Assembly: GCF_014646335.1 (NCBI RefSeq)
Contig: NZ_BMNG01000024.1
Coordinates: 1-64,000 of the forward strand
Source: Streptomyces lasiicapitis
GTDB taxonomy: Bacteria > Actinomycetota > Actinomycetes > Streptomycetales > Streptomycetaceae
Reading direction: 5' to 3'
Length of the DNA: 64,000 nucleotides
Position numbers and translations under genes: made by a program. The notes under the pieces are model-generated. The model saw only the letters and a program-made list of their open reading frames with translations, did not search any database and was not told where the DNA came from. This document shows, in pieces, positions 8,581-16,578 of the stretch. Positions within the stretch are counted from its first letter, which is position 1, and each line of letters starts with the position of its first letter.

Positions 8581-9393
8581 TCAGGCCTCGGCGGTCGCGG
8601 TGCCCTCTGCCGTCCCGGACGTCTCACCGAGCACGTGCAGCTGTGTGGCCACGGAGTGGAAGGCGGACAGCTCGGCGGCGGCGGCCTCCAGCTTGAGCAG
8701 CGCCTCCAGAGCGCCCGGCTCGGTGTCCACGAGGACGCCGGGGACCAGGTCGGCGAAGACCCGCACGCCGTGCACGGCGCCGACGCGCAGGCCCGCGTCC
8801 TGGGCCAGCTCGGTGAGCTGCTCGGCCGTGAAGCGGCGCGGCACGGGGTCGCCCTCGCCCCAGCGCCCGGCCGGGTCGTCGAGGGCCCGGTGGGCCTCGC
8901 TGAAGTGCCCGGCGAGGGCGCGGGCCAGGACGGCGCCGCCGAGGCCCGCGGCGAGCAGGCTCACGACTCCGCCGGGACGCAGCGCGCTGACGACGTTCCG
9001 CATGCCTTCGGCCGGGTCGTCCACGTACTCCAGGACGCCGTGGCACAGCACCGCGTCGTACCCACCGCGCTCGACGACGTCGAAGAGGCCGTGCACGTCG
9101 CCCTGCACGCCGCGCACGCGGTCGGCGACGCCGGCCTCGGCGGCGCGGCGCTCCAGCGCGAACAGCGCGTTCGGGCTGGGGTCGACGACGGTGACGCGGT
9201 GGCCGAGGCGGGCGACGGGCACGGCGAAGTTGCCGCTGCCGCCGCCGGTGTCGAGCACGTCGAGACCGCCGCCGTCGGGTGCGGCCTCGGGCTCCTGTCC
9301 CGTGGCCTTGACTCGACGATCCAGGGCGTCTTTCAGGACATCCCAGACCACGGCGGTACGGAGAGAAGCGCGTGGGCGCATCGGGTCCGACAC
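8581..9393 (-). CDS. Class I SAM-dependent methyltransferase
   Basis: A 270-residue protein with the Rossmann SAM-binding motif LDVLDTGGGSGNFAVPVARLG (split; about residues 44-64), the acidic ribose-binding turn VTVVDPSPNAL and motif II/III region YDAVLCHGVLEYVDDP. These place it among UbiE/CmoA-like class I methyltransferases. GTG at 9393 is selected because GAGGAG lies upstream with suitable spacing; the longer frame adds a low-complexity N-terminus. The substrate cannot be told from sequence. The start is 161 bp downstream of the HEPN gene stop. Confidence 0.8.
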   Translation of the reverse strand: MSDPMRPRASLRTAVVWDVLKDALDRRVKATGQEPEAAPDGGGLDVLDTGGGSGNFAVPVARLGHRVTVVDPSPNALFALERRAAEAGVADRVRGVQGDVHGLFDVVERGGYDAVLCHGVLEYVDDPAEGMRNVVSALRPGGVVSLLAAGLGGAVLARALAGHFSEAHRALDDPAGRWGEGDPVPRRFTAEQLTELAQDAGLRVGAVHGVRVFADLVPGVLVDTEPGALEALLKLEAAAAELSAFHSVATQLHVLGETSGTAEGTATAEA

Positions 9394-9554
9394 GGCAGTT
9401 GACTCCTCGGCGCGGCTCCGCCTGATCTGCGGCGGGCTGTTCGGGTGCGGGCGCTCCCACCTTATTGCCTTCACGGCCGTGCCCCGTCATCCCTCCGCCC
9501 CGGCCGAGGGCGCCGGCCGGGGGCCCCGGCCGGGCGCGCGTCGGCCCTCGGGTG

Positions 9555-10082
9555 TCAGCCCGCGTCCGGCGGCTCCCTTCTCGGCTGGGGCAGCACGGGT
9601 TGGAGGACGAGCATGCGCTCGACCAGGCGCAGGAACATCGCCACGTCGCGCAGCAGGTCGTCGGCGTCACGGAGGCTGGCGGCGCCCTCGATGCCCGCTT
9701 CGGCGCGGGCCCTGCGGGCGGCGCCGGAGGCGAACAGGGCGCTCCACTCGGTCAGTTCGGGGGCTATCTCGGGGAGCACTTCCCAGGCGCTCCGGATGCG
9801 CTGCCTGCGGCGTGGGCTGAGCTCGGGGCGGCCGCGGGCGGCGAGGACCGCGGCGGCGGTGCGCAGGGCGGCCAGGTGGGCGGTGGCGTAGCGCTCGTTC
9901 GGAGTGTCCAGGTGCGCCGCCTCGTCGAGTCCGGCGCGGGCCTGGGCGAGCAGTTCGAGGGCGGCGGGAGGGGCCGAGGCCCGGCGGATGACCGGGTGGA
10001 CGTCGCTCGCGGGGCCGGTCGGTGAGGGGGCAGGGCCGGGGGCGCGGCGCCGGCGAGCGGCTGCGGCGTGAGTACTGGCCAT
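9555..10082 (-). CDS. SAV_6107-family HEPN domain protein
   Basis: A 175-residue actinobacterial protein with a basic, disordered first 30 residues and an all-alpha core rich in Ala, Arg and Leu. The core (LELLAQARAGLDEA ... ERYATAHLAALRTAAAVLAARGRP ... SAWEVLPEIAPELTEWSALFASGAARRARAEAG) matches what I recall of the SAV_6107 HEPN family. The canonical RNase motif R-x4-6-H of toxin HEPN proteins is not evident. ATG 10082 has AGGAGG seven bases upstream. It is divergent from an ABC/YhgE/TetR operon across a shared promoter region. No antitoxin partner is visible. Confidence 0.75.
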   Translation of the reverse strand: MASTHAAAARRRRAPGPAPSPTGPASDVHPVIRRASAPPAALELLAQARAGLDEAAHLDTPNERYATAHLAALRTAAAVLAARGRPELSPRRRQRIRSAWEVLPEIAPELTEWSALFASGAARRARAEAGIEGAASLRDADDLLRDVAMFLRLVERMLVLQPVLPQPRREPPDAG

Positions 10083-10198
10083 GACGAACCTCCTGTCGTC
10101 TGTGTGACGGCGCAGTGGCCGTATGTGCCCATCGTGGAGTACGCCACTGACAATCGGCCCTGACCTGCTCCTTTGCCTCGATCGAAGGTTCGAGATAG

Positions 10199-10226
10199 TT
10201 TTTGCACTGACCAGTCAGTTCAAAAA
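10199..10226. promoter_or_regulatory. 28-bp palindromic TetR-type operator
   Basis: The left half reads TTTTTGCACTGAC and the right half GTCAGTTCAAAAA around a central CA. Arms pair at 12 of 13 positions. It lies 43 bp upstream of the ABC ATPase GTG and about 116 bp from the divergent HEPN gene. The TetR gene at the end of the ABC operon is the obvious candidate ligand. Confidence 0.8.
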
Positions 10227-10269
10227 CCGTCGCGACACGACGCGCCGCGACGCCACACGAGGGGGGACC

Positions 10270-11109
10270 GTGGACGGTCCGCACGGCGCCGCCGTCAGCG
10301 CGGCGGGCTTCGGCCTCAAGGGACCGCGGGGCTGGGCGTTCCGCGGGGTCGGGATCACGGCGGAGCCGGGCGCGCTCGTCGCGCTCGAAGGCCCGTCGGG
10401 CTCCGGCCGCACCTGTCTGCTGCTCGCGCTCACGGGACGCATGCGCGCCACCGAGGGCACGGCGTCCGTGGGCCGCTTCCGGCTGCCCAAGCAGCTCGCG
10501 GCGGTGCGCGGCATCAGCGCGCTCGGGCCCGTGCCCGGCGTCACCGACCTGGACCCCGCGCTGACCGTCGCCGAGCACCTGCGCGAACGCGCGCTCCTGG
10601 AGCGGCGGTTCGAGGGCGCGCTGCGCGCGCTGCTGCGGCCGCGGTCCGAGCGGGCCGCCGAGTCCCGGCTGCGCGTCGACACCGCGGTGCGGGCCGCCGG
10701 GCTCGACATCGAGGCGCTGCCCAAGGGCTCCCGGACCTCGGTGCGCGACCTGGACCGGCTCGAGGCGCTGCGGCTGTCCGTGGCGCTCGCACTGATCGGC
10801 CGGCCACGCCTCCTCGGCGTCGACGACACCGACCTGAAGCTCTCGGACGCCGAACGGGACGAGGCCTGGGCCCTGTTGCGGTCCGTCGCCGAGCGCGGGA
10901 CCACCGTGGTGGCCGTGTGCAGCGAGGCCCCTGAGGGGGCGGTCGTCGTACGCACCGGAGGAGTCTCCGAGAGCCGCGAACCCGCCGAGCCCTCTGAGCC
11001 TGCCGAACCCACCGAGCCAGCCGGGCTCGCCGAAGAAGACGAAAACAAAGAAGACGAAAACGACGACAAGGAGACGCCGGATGCGGTCGCCGAAGCTCGC
11101 CGCGCTTGA
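10270..11109 (+). CDS. Degenerate ABC-type ATP-binding protein (Walker A Lys replaced by Arg)
   Basis: A 279-residue protein aligned in order with ABC ATPases. The P-loop region reads ALEGPSGSGRTCLLLALTGR (about 38-57), where the invariant Lys is Arg47. A Walker-B-like RPRLLGVDDTDL is present, but Asp-Asp replaces the usual Asp-Glu and no LSGGQ signature is seen (LDRLEALRLSVALAL sits in its place). The C-terminal 60 residues are low complexity: Glu-Pro repeats then Asp/Glu/Lys/Asn. GTG 10270 follows a run of six G. It overlaps the YhgE gene by 29 bp. It probably powers or regulates the YhgE/Pip membrane protein, but ATPase activity is doubtful. Confidence 0.75.
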   Translation: MDGPHGAAVSAAGFGLKGPRGWAFRGVGITAEPGALVALEGPSGSGRTCLLLALTGRMRATEGTASVGRFRLPKQLAAVRGISALGPVPGVTDLDPALTVAEHLRERALLERRFEGALRALLRPRSERAAESRLRVDTAVRAAGLDIEALPKGSRTSVRDLDRLEALRLSVALALIGRPRLLGVDDTDLKLSDAERDEAWALLRSVAERGTTVVAVCSEAPEGAVVVRTGGVSESREPAEPSEPAEPTEPAGLAEEDENKEDENDDKETPDAVAEARRA

Positions 11110-13174
11110 GCTCAAGCGTTTCGGCAGGGGCAGGCTGCCCCGCGCGGCCCTGGTGGCGCTCCTGCTGCTGCCCCTGCTGTACGGCGCCCTGTACCTGTGG
11201 TCCTTCTGGGATCCGTACGGCCGCCTGGACAAGATCCCCGTGGCCCTCGTGAACGACGACAAGGGCGCGACCGTCGACGGCAAGAAGCTCACGGCGGGCG
11301 ACGGCATCGCCGAGCGGCTGCTCGACAGCAAGACCTTCGACTGGCACGAGGTGAGCTCCGCCGAGGCCCGCGAGGGCGTCGAGGACGGCACGTACTACCT
11401 GTCGCTGACGATGCCGTCCGACTTCAGCCAGCGGGTGGGCTCCAGTTCGGGCGACGCTCCGGAGACGGGCGCCCTGCGGGTGCGCACGAACGACGCCAAC
11501 AACTACATCGTCGGGCAGATCTCGCGGACGGTCTTCTCCGAGGTGCGCACGGCCGCCTCCACGAAGGCGTCGCGGAACATGCTCGACAAGATCTTCATCT
11601 CGTTCTCCGACATCCACGGCAAGACCCAGAAGGCCGCCAAGGGCGCGGACCGGCTCGAAGGCGGCATCGGGAAGGCGAAGAAGGGCTCCAAGCAGCTCGT
11701 CGACGGCCTGAAGGACGCCAAGGACGGCAGCGGGGACCTCGCCTCCGGCGTCAAGAAGCTGCACACCGGCGCCGGTGACCTGGAGGACGGCTCGCGCCGC
11801 GTCGCGGACGGCACCCAGAAGCTGGCCGACCGCGTGAACGGCGACGCGGCCAAGGTACGGCCGTACCTGAAGGACAACGGCAAGGTGCTCGGCGACACCG
11901 CCCGGCTCGTCGCCGACTCCTCCCGGGCGGTACGGCACAACCTGGCCACCCTCGTGAAGAGGGCCCCCAAGGCGGCCACAGAGGCCAAGGAGGCATCGGC
12001 CGCCCTGAACGCGTTCTACGAAGAGCAGTGCCAAGGGACCCCCGACCCCGCCGCCCCCGCCGCCTTGTGCCCGAAGCTGAAGAAGGCCAAGGAGGTCGCG
12101 GCCGACGTCTCGGCCATCTCCACGGACGTCGACACCCTCGTCAAGGACCAGAACGGCGACCTGAAGAGCCTCGACACGCACCTCGCCACCCTTCAGAAGA
12201 AGGCCGACGGCCTCGCCGACCGCGCCCCGCACCTGGACGAGAACCTGGAGAAGACCGTCAGGGACGTCAACGCGCTCAACAAGGGCGCGGGGAAAGTCGC
12301 CACGGGCGCCAAGAAGCTGCACACGGGCCTCGGCACGGCCCAGACCGGCGCCACGGACCTGGACAGCGGCGTCGGCAAGCTGAAGACGGGCGCCGACGAC
12401 CTCGACGGCGGCATGTTCAAACTGGCCGACGGCTCCCAGGAGTTGGCGGGCGGACTGCACGACGGCGTCAAGAAGATCCCCGACTACGACAAGCAGGACC
12501 GAGACCGCCGCACCGACGTCATGGCCGACCCCGTACAGCTCGCCTCCCAGTCGCTGCACAAGGCGCCCAACTACGGCACCGGTTTCGCCCCGTACTTCAT
12601 CCCGCTGTCCCTGTGGGTCGGCGCGATGGTGGCGTACATGCTGATCCAGCCGCTCAACCGGCGCGCGCTCGCCGCGGGCGCCCCCGCCTGGCGGATCGCG
12701 CTCGCGGGCTGGCTTCCGGTGGCCGCGCTCGGCGCGCTGCAGGTGGGGGCGCTCATGTCGGTCCTGCACTGGCGTCTGGGGCTGCAGATGGAGCGGGCGG
12801 CCGGGACGATCGGCTTCCTCGTCCTGGTGACCGGATGCTTCGCGGCGATCGTGCAGTGGCTCAACGCGCGCTTCGGGGCGGCCGGACGGATCCTGGTACT
12901 CGCCGTCCTGATGCTCCAGCTCACGTCGGCGGGCGGCACGTATCCGGTGCAGACGAGCCCGAAGTTCTTCGAGGCGATCCACCCCTACCTGCCGATGAGT
13001 TACGTCGTCGACGCCCTCCGCAGGCTCATCACGGGCGGCGGTCTCGGCCCGGTGTGGACGGCGTGCGCGGTCCTGCTCGCGTTCACCGCGGGCGCGCTGG
13101 CGCTCACCGCCGTCTCCGCGCGCCGCAAGCAGGTGTGGACTCTGGACCGGCTGCACCCGGAGCTGAGCCTGTGA
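11081..13174 (+). CDS. YhgE/Pip-family membrane protein (ABC-2-type permease-like)
   Basis: A 697-residue protein with one N-terminal helix (LVALLLLPLLYGALYLWSF, about 22-40), a large extracytoplasmic region, and about five to six helices from residue 500 to 685. The external region is built of repeated Gly/Asp/Lys/Leu units such as GAKKLHTGLG, GATDLDSGVGKLKTGADDL and GMFKLADGSQELAGGL, typical of YhgE/Pip/EsaA-type proteins. AAGGAG is correctly spaced before ATG 11081. It overlaps the ATPase gene upstream, and the TetR gene follows with a GTGA overlap. Such proteins are usually export or envelope-associated; the substrate is unknown. Confidence 0.88.
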   Translation: MRSPKLAALELKRFGRGRLPRAALVALLLLPLLYGALYLWSFWDPYGRLDKIPVALVNDDKGATVDGKKLTAGDGIAERLLDSKTFDWHEVSSAEAREGVEDGTYYLSLTMPSDFSQRVGSSSGDAPETGALRVRTNDANNYIVGQISRTVFSEVRTAASTKASRNMLDKIFISFSDIHGKTQKAAKGADRLEGGIGKAKKGSKQLVDGLKDAKDGSGDLASGVKKLHTGAGDLEDGSRRVADGTQKLADRVNGDAAKVRPYLKDNGKVLGDTARLVADSSRAVRHNLATLVKRAPKAATEAKEASAALNAFYEEQCQGTPDPAAPAALCPKLKKAKEVAADVSAISTDVDTLVKDQNGDLKSLDTHLATLQKKADGLADRAPHLDENLEKTVRDVNALNKGAGKVATGAKKLHTGLGTAQTGATDLDSGVGKLKTGADDLDGGMFKLADGSQELAGGLHDGVKKIPDYDKQDRDRRTDVMADPVQLASQSLHKAPNYGTGFAPYFIPLSLWVGAMVAYMLIQPLNRRALAAGAPAWRIALAGWLPVAALGALQVGALMSVLHWRLGLQMERAAGTIGFLVLVTGCFAAIVQWLNARFGAAGRILVLAVLMLQLTSAGGTYPVQTSPKFFEAIHPYLPMSYVVDALRRLITGGGLGPVWTACAVLLAFTAGALALTAVSARRKQVWTLDRLHPELSL

Positions 13175-13824
13175 ACGGATCGGAACCTGTGAAAATCAAG
13201 AGCATGGAAAGCAGCTCGAGCAGCACGCGGCGCGAGGCCACCCGGCAGAAGCTCTACGAAGCCGCCGTCACCCTCATCGCGGAACAGGGGTTCTCCGCCA
13301 CGACAGTTGACGAGATCGCCGAGCGGGCGGGGGTCGCGAAAGGCACGGTCTACTACAACTTCGCCAGCAAATCAGTCCTCTTCGAAGAGCTGTTGCGGCA
13401 CGGCGTGGGACTGCTCACCGCCTCCCTCAAGGAGGCCGCGGACAAGGCCGCCCTGGAGGGCGGCCGCCAGGTAGACGCGCTGGACGCGATGATCCGCGCG
13501 GGCCTCGTCTTCATCGACCGCTACCCGGCCTTCACCCAGCTGTACGTGGCCGAGCTGTGGCGCACGAACCGTGCCTGGCAGTCCACGCTCATGGTCGTGC
13601 GCCAGCAGGCCGTCGCGGTCGTCGAGGACGTCCTGCGCGCGGGCGTGACGAACGGCGAGCTGAGCGAGGACATCGACATTCCGCTGACGGCGGCCGCGCT
13701 CGTCGGGATGGTCCTGGTGGCGGCGCTCGACTGGCAGGCTTTCCAGCCGGAGCGCTCGCTGGACGACGTGCACGCGGCACTGTCGCGGCTGCTCCAGGGG
13801 AGGGTGAGCGGCGAGAGGCAGTGA
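13171..13824 (+). CDS. TetR-family regulator of the ABC/YhgE operon
   Basis: TetR repressor of 217 residues. The helix-turn-helix is near residues 35-60 (TTVDEIAERAGVAKGTVYYNF), and the C-terminal ligand domain contains VFIDRYPAFTQLYVAELWR. The GTG at 13171 overlaps the upstream TGA (GTGA) and has GGAG eight bases before it; ATG 13204 is the alternative. The gene is the last of the ABC-YhgE-TetR operon. By position it should bind the 28-bp palindrome at 10199-10226 and repress its own operon, which is inference. Confidence 0.88.
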   Translation: MNGSEPVKIKSMESSSSSTRREATRQKLYEAAVTLIAEQGFSATTVDEIAERAGVAKGTVYYNFASKSVLFEELLRHGVGLLTASLKEAADKAALEGGRQVDALDAMIRAGLVFIDRYPAFTQLYVAELWRTNRAWQSTLMVVRQQAVAVVEDVLRAGVTNGELSEDIDIPLTAAALVGMVLVAALDWQAFQPERSLDDVHAALSRLLQGRVSGERQ

Positions 13825-13854
13825 TCCGGCCACCCGGCCGGACCCGTTCACCCG

Positions 13855-13928
13855 TTCGCAGTCACCGCGCGGCCGCATGTTCGCGGTCATCGCACGGCAC
13901 CCGATTCACGGTCACCGCGCGGCGCCGG
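13855..13928 (+). repeat. Three tandem 25-bp degenerate repeats
   Basis: Units start at 13855 (TTCGCAGTCACCGCGCGGC), 13880 (TTCGCGGTCATCGCACGGC) and 13905 (TTCACGGTCACCGCGCGGC). They are directly downstream of the TetR gene, and the last unit runs into the terminator hairpin. Confidence 0.7.
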
Positions 13929-13965
13929 TCCGGCGGCCTGGGATTCCAGGCCGCCGGACCGGCGC
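13922..13965 (+). terminator. Perfect 20-bp stem terminator of the ABC-YhgE-TetR operon
   Basis: Bases 13922-13941 pair perfectly with 13946-13965 around GATT, followed by TTGTT. It lies about 100 bp after the TetR stop codon, with only the tandem repeats between. Confidence 0.85.
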
Positions 13966-14186
13966 TTGTTGCATTCCCCCGCGCGACCCCGTGGTCTTCC
14001 CCCGGTCGCCCCCGTTCCTCGCTCCCGCCACGGGCAGGCGGGAGGAGCGGCCAAGGGCGCCGCCCCGCTCCGCCGCCCCGTGTCGGCGGTGCCGGTGCCG
14101 CGCCCTTCTCCGTGCCCCCAACTCTGTCGTCCCCGCACGTCGTGGCCCATCCGCGCGCGTACTCATCTCCGTCTCTAGGTACGGAT

Positions 14187-14200
14187 ACTCAGACCTGAGT
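14187..14200. promoter_or_regulatory. Inverted repeat ACTCAG-AC-CTGAGT upstream of the DUF4126 gene
   Basis: A perfect 6+2+6 palindrome preceded by TAGGTACGGAT, about 75 bp before the DUF4126 start. It resembles a regulator binding site or a small promoter-proximal hairpin; the regulator is unknown. The rest of the stretch from 13966 to 14274 shows no gene. Confidence 0.4.
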
Positions 14201-14274
14201 GCTCACCCCCGGGCCGACCGATCTGGACGCTGGTGCCCAGGCCGCGATGGTCCCCGCTGGTTACGCTCACTTCC

Positions 14275-14901
14275 GTGTCCGTACTCCCCCTGGTGTTCAC
14301 CAGTGGCTGGGCCAGCGGGATCAACGCCTACGCGGTGATCCTGCTGCTCGGTGTCTTCGGGGCCACGGGACTGTCCGACGAGGTCCCCGAGTCGCTGCAG
14401 AGCCCCGGCGTGCTGATCGCCGCGGGCGTGCTCTTCGCCTGTGAGGCGGTCGCCGACAAGATCCCTTACGTCGATTCGGTGTGGGACGCCGTGCACACCG
14501 TCATCCGGCCGGTGTCGGGGGCCGTGGTGGGCGCGCTGCTCGCCGGGCAGAGCGGTTCGCTGTCGGACGTGGCGGCGGGCGCGGTCGGCGGGTCGACGGC
14601 CCTCGCGAGCCACGCCGTGAAGGCCGGGACGCGGATGGCGGTCAACACCTCCCCCGAGCCGTTCAGCAACCTCGTCCTGAGCACCGCCGAGGACCTCGGG
14701 GTCGGCGGGATCGTCAGCTTCGCGATGTTCAACCCCGAGGCCGCGGCGATCATCGCGGCGGTGCTGCTGGTCGGCGGCCTTGTCCTGCTGCTGTTCCTCG
14801 CGCACCGGATCCGGCGGTTCCTGCGGCGCAGGGCACAGCGCAGGGAGGAACGACGGCTCGCGGCGGCAACCGGACCGAGAAGCGGACGACCACCGGACTG
14901 A
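14275..14901 (+). CDS. DUF4126 membrane protein
   Basis: A 208-residue membrane protein starting MSVLPLVFTSGWASGINAYAV, the typical DUF4126 opening. About four hydrophobic segments follow and the tail is strongly basic (HRIRRFLRRRAQRREERR). The GTG at 14275 is chosen because the family signature begins there and TACGCT stands about seven bases upstream as a -10-like element, suggesting a leaderless mRNA. Function is unknown; the gene stands alone between a terminator and the FAD protein gene. Confidence 0.82.
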   Translation: MSVLPLVFTSGWASGINAYAVILLLGVFGATGLSDEVPESLQSPGVLIAAGVLFACEAVADKIPYVDSVWDAVHTVIRPVSGAVVGALLAGQSGSLSDVAAGAVGGSTALASHAVKAGTRMAVNTSPEPFSNLVLSTAEDLGVGGIVSFAMFNPEAAAIIAAVLLVGGLVLLLFLAHRIRRFLRRRAQRREERRLAAATGPRSGRPPD

Positions 14902-14994
14902 GAGCCGGGCGGCAACCGGACCGAGAACCGGCCGTCCACCGCTCTGACCTGGGCACCCACGGCGTTGTCAGTGGCGGCCGATAAAGTCCCTGGC

Positions 14995-16530
14995 ATGGCA
15001 CGGATTGTGGTGATCGGCGCCGGGATGGGCGCCATGACGGCCGCCGCCCGGCTGGCCGTCGCGGGCCACCGGGTGGTGGTGCACGAGCGCGCGGCGACGT
15101 ACGGCGGCGTGCTCGGCCGCGTGGAGCGCGACGGCTTCGGCTTCGACACGGGCCCGTCCGTGCTGCACCTGCCCGCGGTGTACCGCGATCTGTTCGTGAA
15201 GACGGGCAAGCAGCCCCTGGAGGACTGCGTCGAGCTGTCCCAGATCGAGCCTGCCGTGCGCCACGTCTTCGCGGACGGCACGACGACGGACCTGCCGAAC
15301 GCCTCGCGCGGGGGCGTAGGCGAGGCCCTGGACGCCACGCTCGGCGCCGGCGCGGGCGCCCGCTGGTCGGCGTTCATGAACCGCGCGCGGGAGGCCTGGG
15401 ACCGCACCCGCCGCCCCCTCCTGGAAGAGCCCCTGTGGCCGAACTGGCGGGTGCTCGCCGAGCGCGAGCCCTACCCCTCGGTCGCCGAGAAGCGCCTGCT
15501 GCGCCGCGAGCGCCGCGCGACCACGCTCGCCGAGATCGCCGCCTTCGAGCTGGGCGGCGAGCCCCGGCTGACCGCACTCCTGGAGCACTTCGCGCTGGCC
15601 CGCGGCCTGGACCCGCGCACGGCCCCGGCAAGCGCCGCCGTCCTGCCGTACATGGAGCAGACGTTCGGCACCTGGGCGGCGCACGGCGGCATGCGGGCCC
15701 TCGCGACGGCGGTGTACGAGCGGTGCCTGGCGCGCAAGGTCGAGTTCGCGTTCGCGTCGGCGGTCGTACGGATCGTGGAGAAGGACGGCCGCGCGGCGGG
15801 CGTCGAGCTCGCGGACGGGACCGTCGTGGACGCCGACTTCGTGGTGGCGGGTGTCGCGCCGGACGTACTGGCCCGCCTGCTGCCCGGAGCGGGCACACGC
15901 GGCGCGGACGAGGTCCCCCCGCAGTCCGGCCTGCCAAGCCGCCTCACCGTCCTGCTCGCCCTGCGCGGTGCGCGACCCAAGGAAGCGCCGCACAGGACGG
16001 TGGTGCACGCGACGGACCGCGCGAGGGAGTTGGACAGCCTGTTCGGCGACCGCCCCGCCACGCCGACGCGGCCCACCTCGGCGGCCACGGTGACGGTGAC
16101 ACGGCCCGACGACAGCACGTCGAGGCCGGACGCCGACCACGAAGCGGTCACGCTGACCGCCACCGTGCCCGCGGCTCCCGACAGCCCGGACGAGGCATCA
16201 CGCGAGGCCTTGGCCGTACAGGCCGAAAGCCTGATCACCCACGCCGAGCGCGCGATACCCGACCTCCGTGACCGCCTCCTGTGGCACGAGGTCCGCGCTC
16301 CCGCCGACATCGCGGAGGCCACCGGCGCCGACGGCGGCAGCGTGCCCGCGCCGTCCCTCGCGGCGGCCGACGGCCGACGGCTGCACCCGGGCAACAGCGC
16401 GCGCGTGGAGGGCCTGTTCACGGTCGGCGGCTGGTCGCACCCCGGCGGCGGGCTGCCGCACGCGGGCATGTCCGGCGCGCTGGTCGCGGGGCTCATCGTG
16501 GAGGGACCGGAGTTCCAGGGCTCGCAATGA
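14995..16530 (+). CDS. Phytoene-desaturase-like FAD-dependent oxidoreductase
   Basis: FAD-binding flavoprotein of 511 residues in the CrtI/amine-oxidase-related superfamily. The N-terminal dinucleotide-binding motif is VVIGAGMGAMTAAARLAVAGH (split; about 4-24), then VVVHERAATYGGVLGRVERDGF, and GPSVLHLPAVYRDLF as in carotenoid desaturases. The C-terminal segment GLFTVGGWSHPGGGLPHAGMSGA is the FAD-closing block. ATG 14995 lacks a ribosome binding site and has ATAAAGT eight bases upstream, so it may be leaderless. No crtE, crtB or other carotenoid gene is near, so the substrate is unclear; a retinol-saturase-like or lipid role is possible. Confidence 0.82.
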   Translation: MARIVVIGAGMGAMTAAARLAVAGHRVVVHERAATYGGVLGRVERDGFGFDTGPSVLHLPAVYRDLFVKTGKQPLEDCVELSQIEPAVRHVFADGTTTDLPNASRGGVGEALDATLGAGAGARWSAFMNRAREAWDRTRRPLLEEPLWPNWRVLAEREPYPSVAEKRLLRRERRATTLAEIAAFELGGEPRLTALLEHFALARGLDPRTAPASAAVLPYMEQTFGTWAAHGGMRALATAVYERCLARKVEFAFASAVVRIVEKDGRAAGVELADGTVVDADFVVAGVAPDVLARLLPGAGTRGADEVPPQSGLPSRLTVLLALRGARPKEAPHRTVVHATDRARELDSLFGDRPATPTRPTSAATVTVTRPDDSTSRPDADHEAVTLTATVPAAPDSPDEASREALAVQAESLITHAERAIPDLRDRLLWHEVRAPADIAEATGADGGSVPAPSLAAADGRRLHPGNSARVEGLFTVGGWSHPGGGLPHAGMSGALVAGLIVEGPEFQGSQ

Positions 16531-16578
16531 GCCGGAGGGCTCCCGCCCACCCGATGACGACGTGCCCCTACCGCCGAC

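Noticed and set aside
9555..10082. HEPN toxin-antitoxin module
   Set aside because: No nucleotidyltransferase or other antitoxin gene is adjacent, and the catalytic HEPN RNase motif is not evident.
10123..10269. N-terminal extension of the ABC ATPase frame
   Set aside because: The frame is open upstream to 10123 but crosses the palindromic operator and has no start signal. GTG 10270 with a G-rich site is the credible start.
14995..16530. Carotenoid biosynthesis cluster
   Set aside because: Only a phytoene-desaturase-like FAD gene is present. No crtE, crtB, crtY or polyprenyl synthase gene lies in the window.
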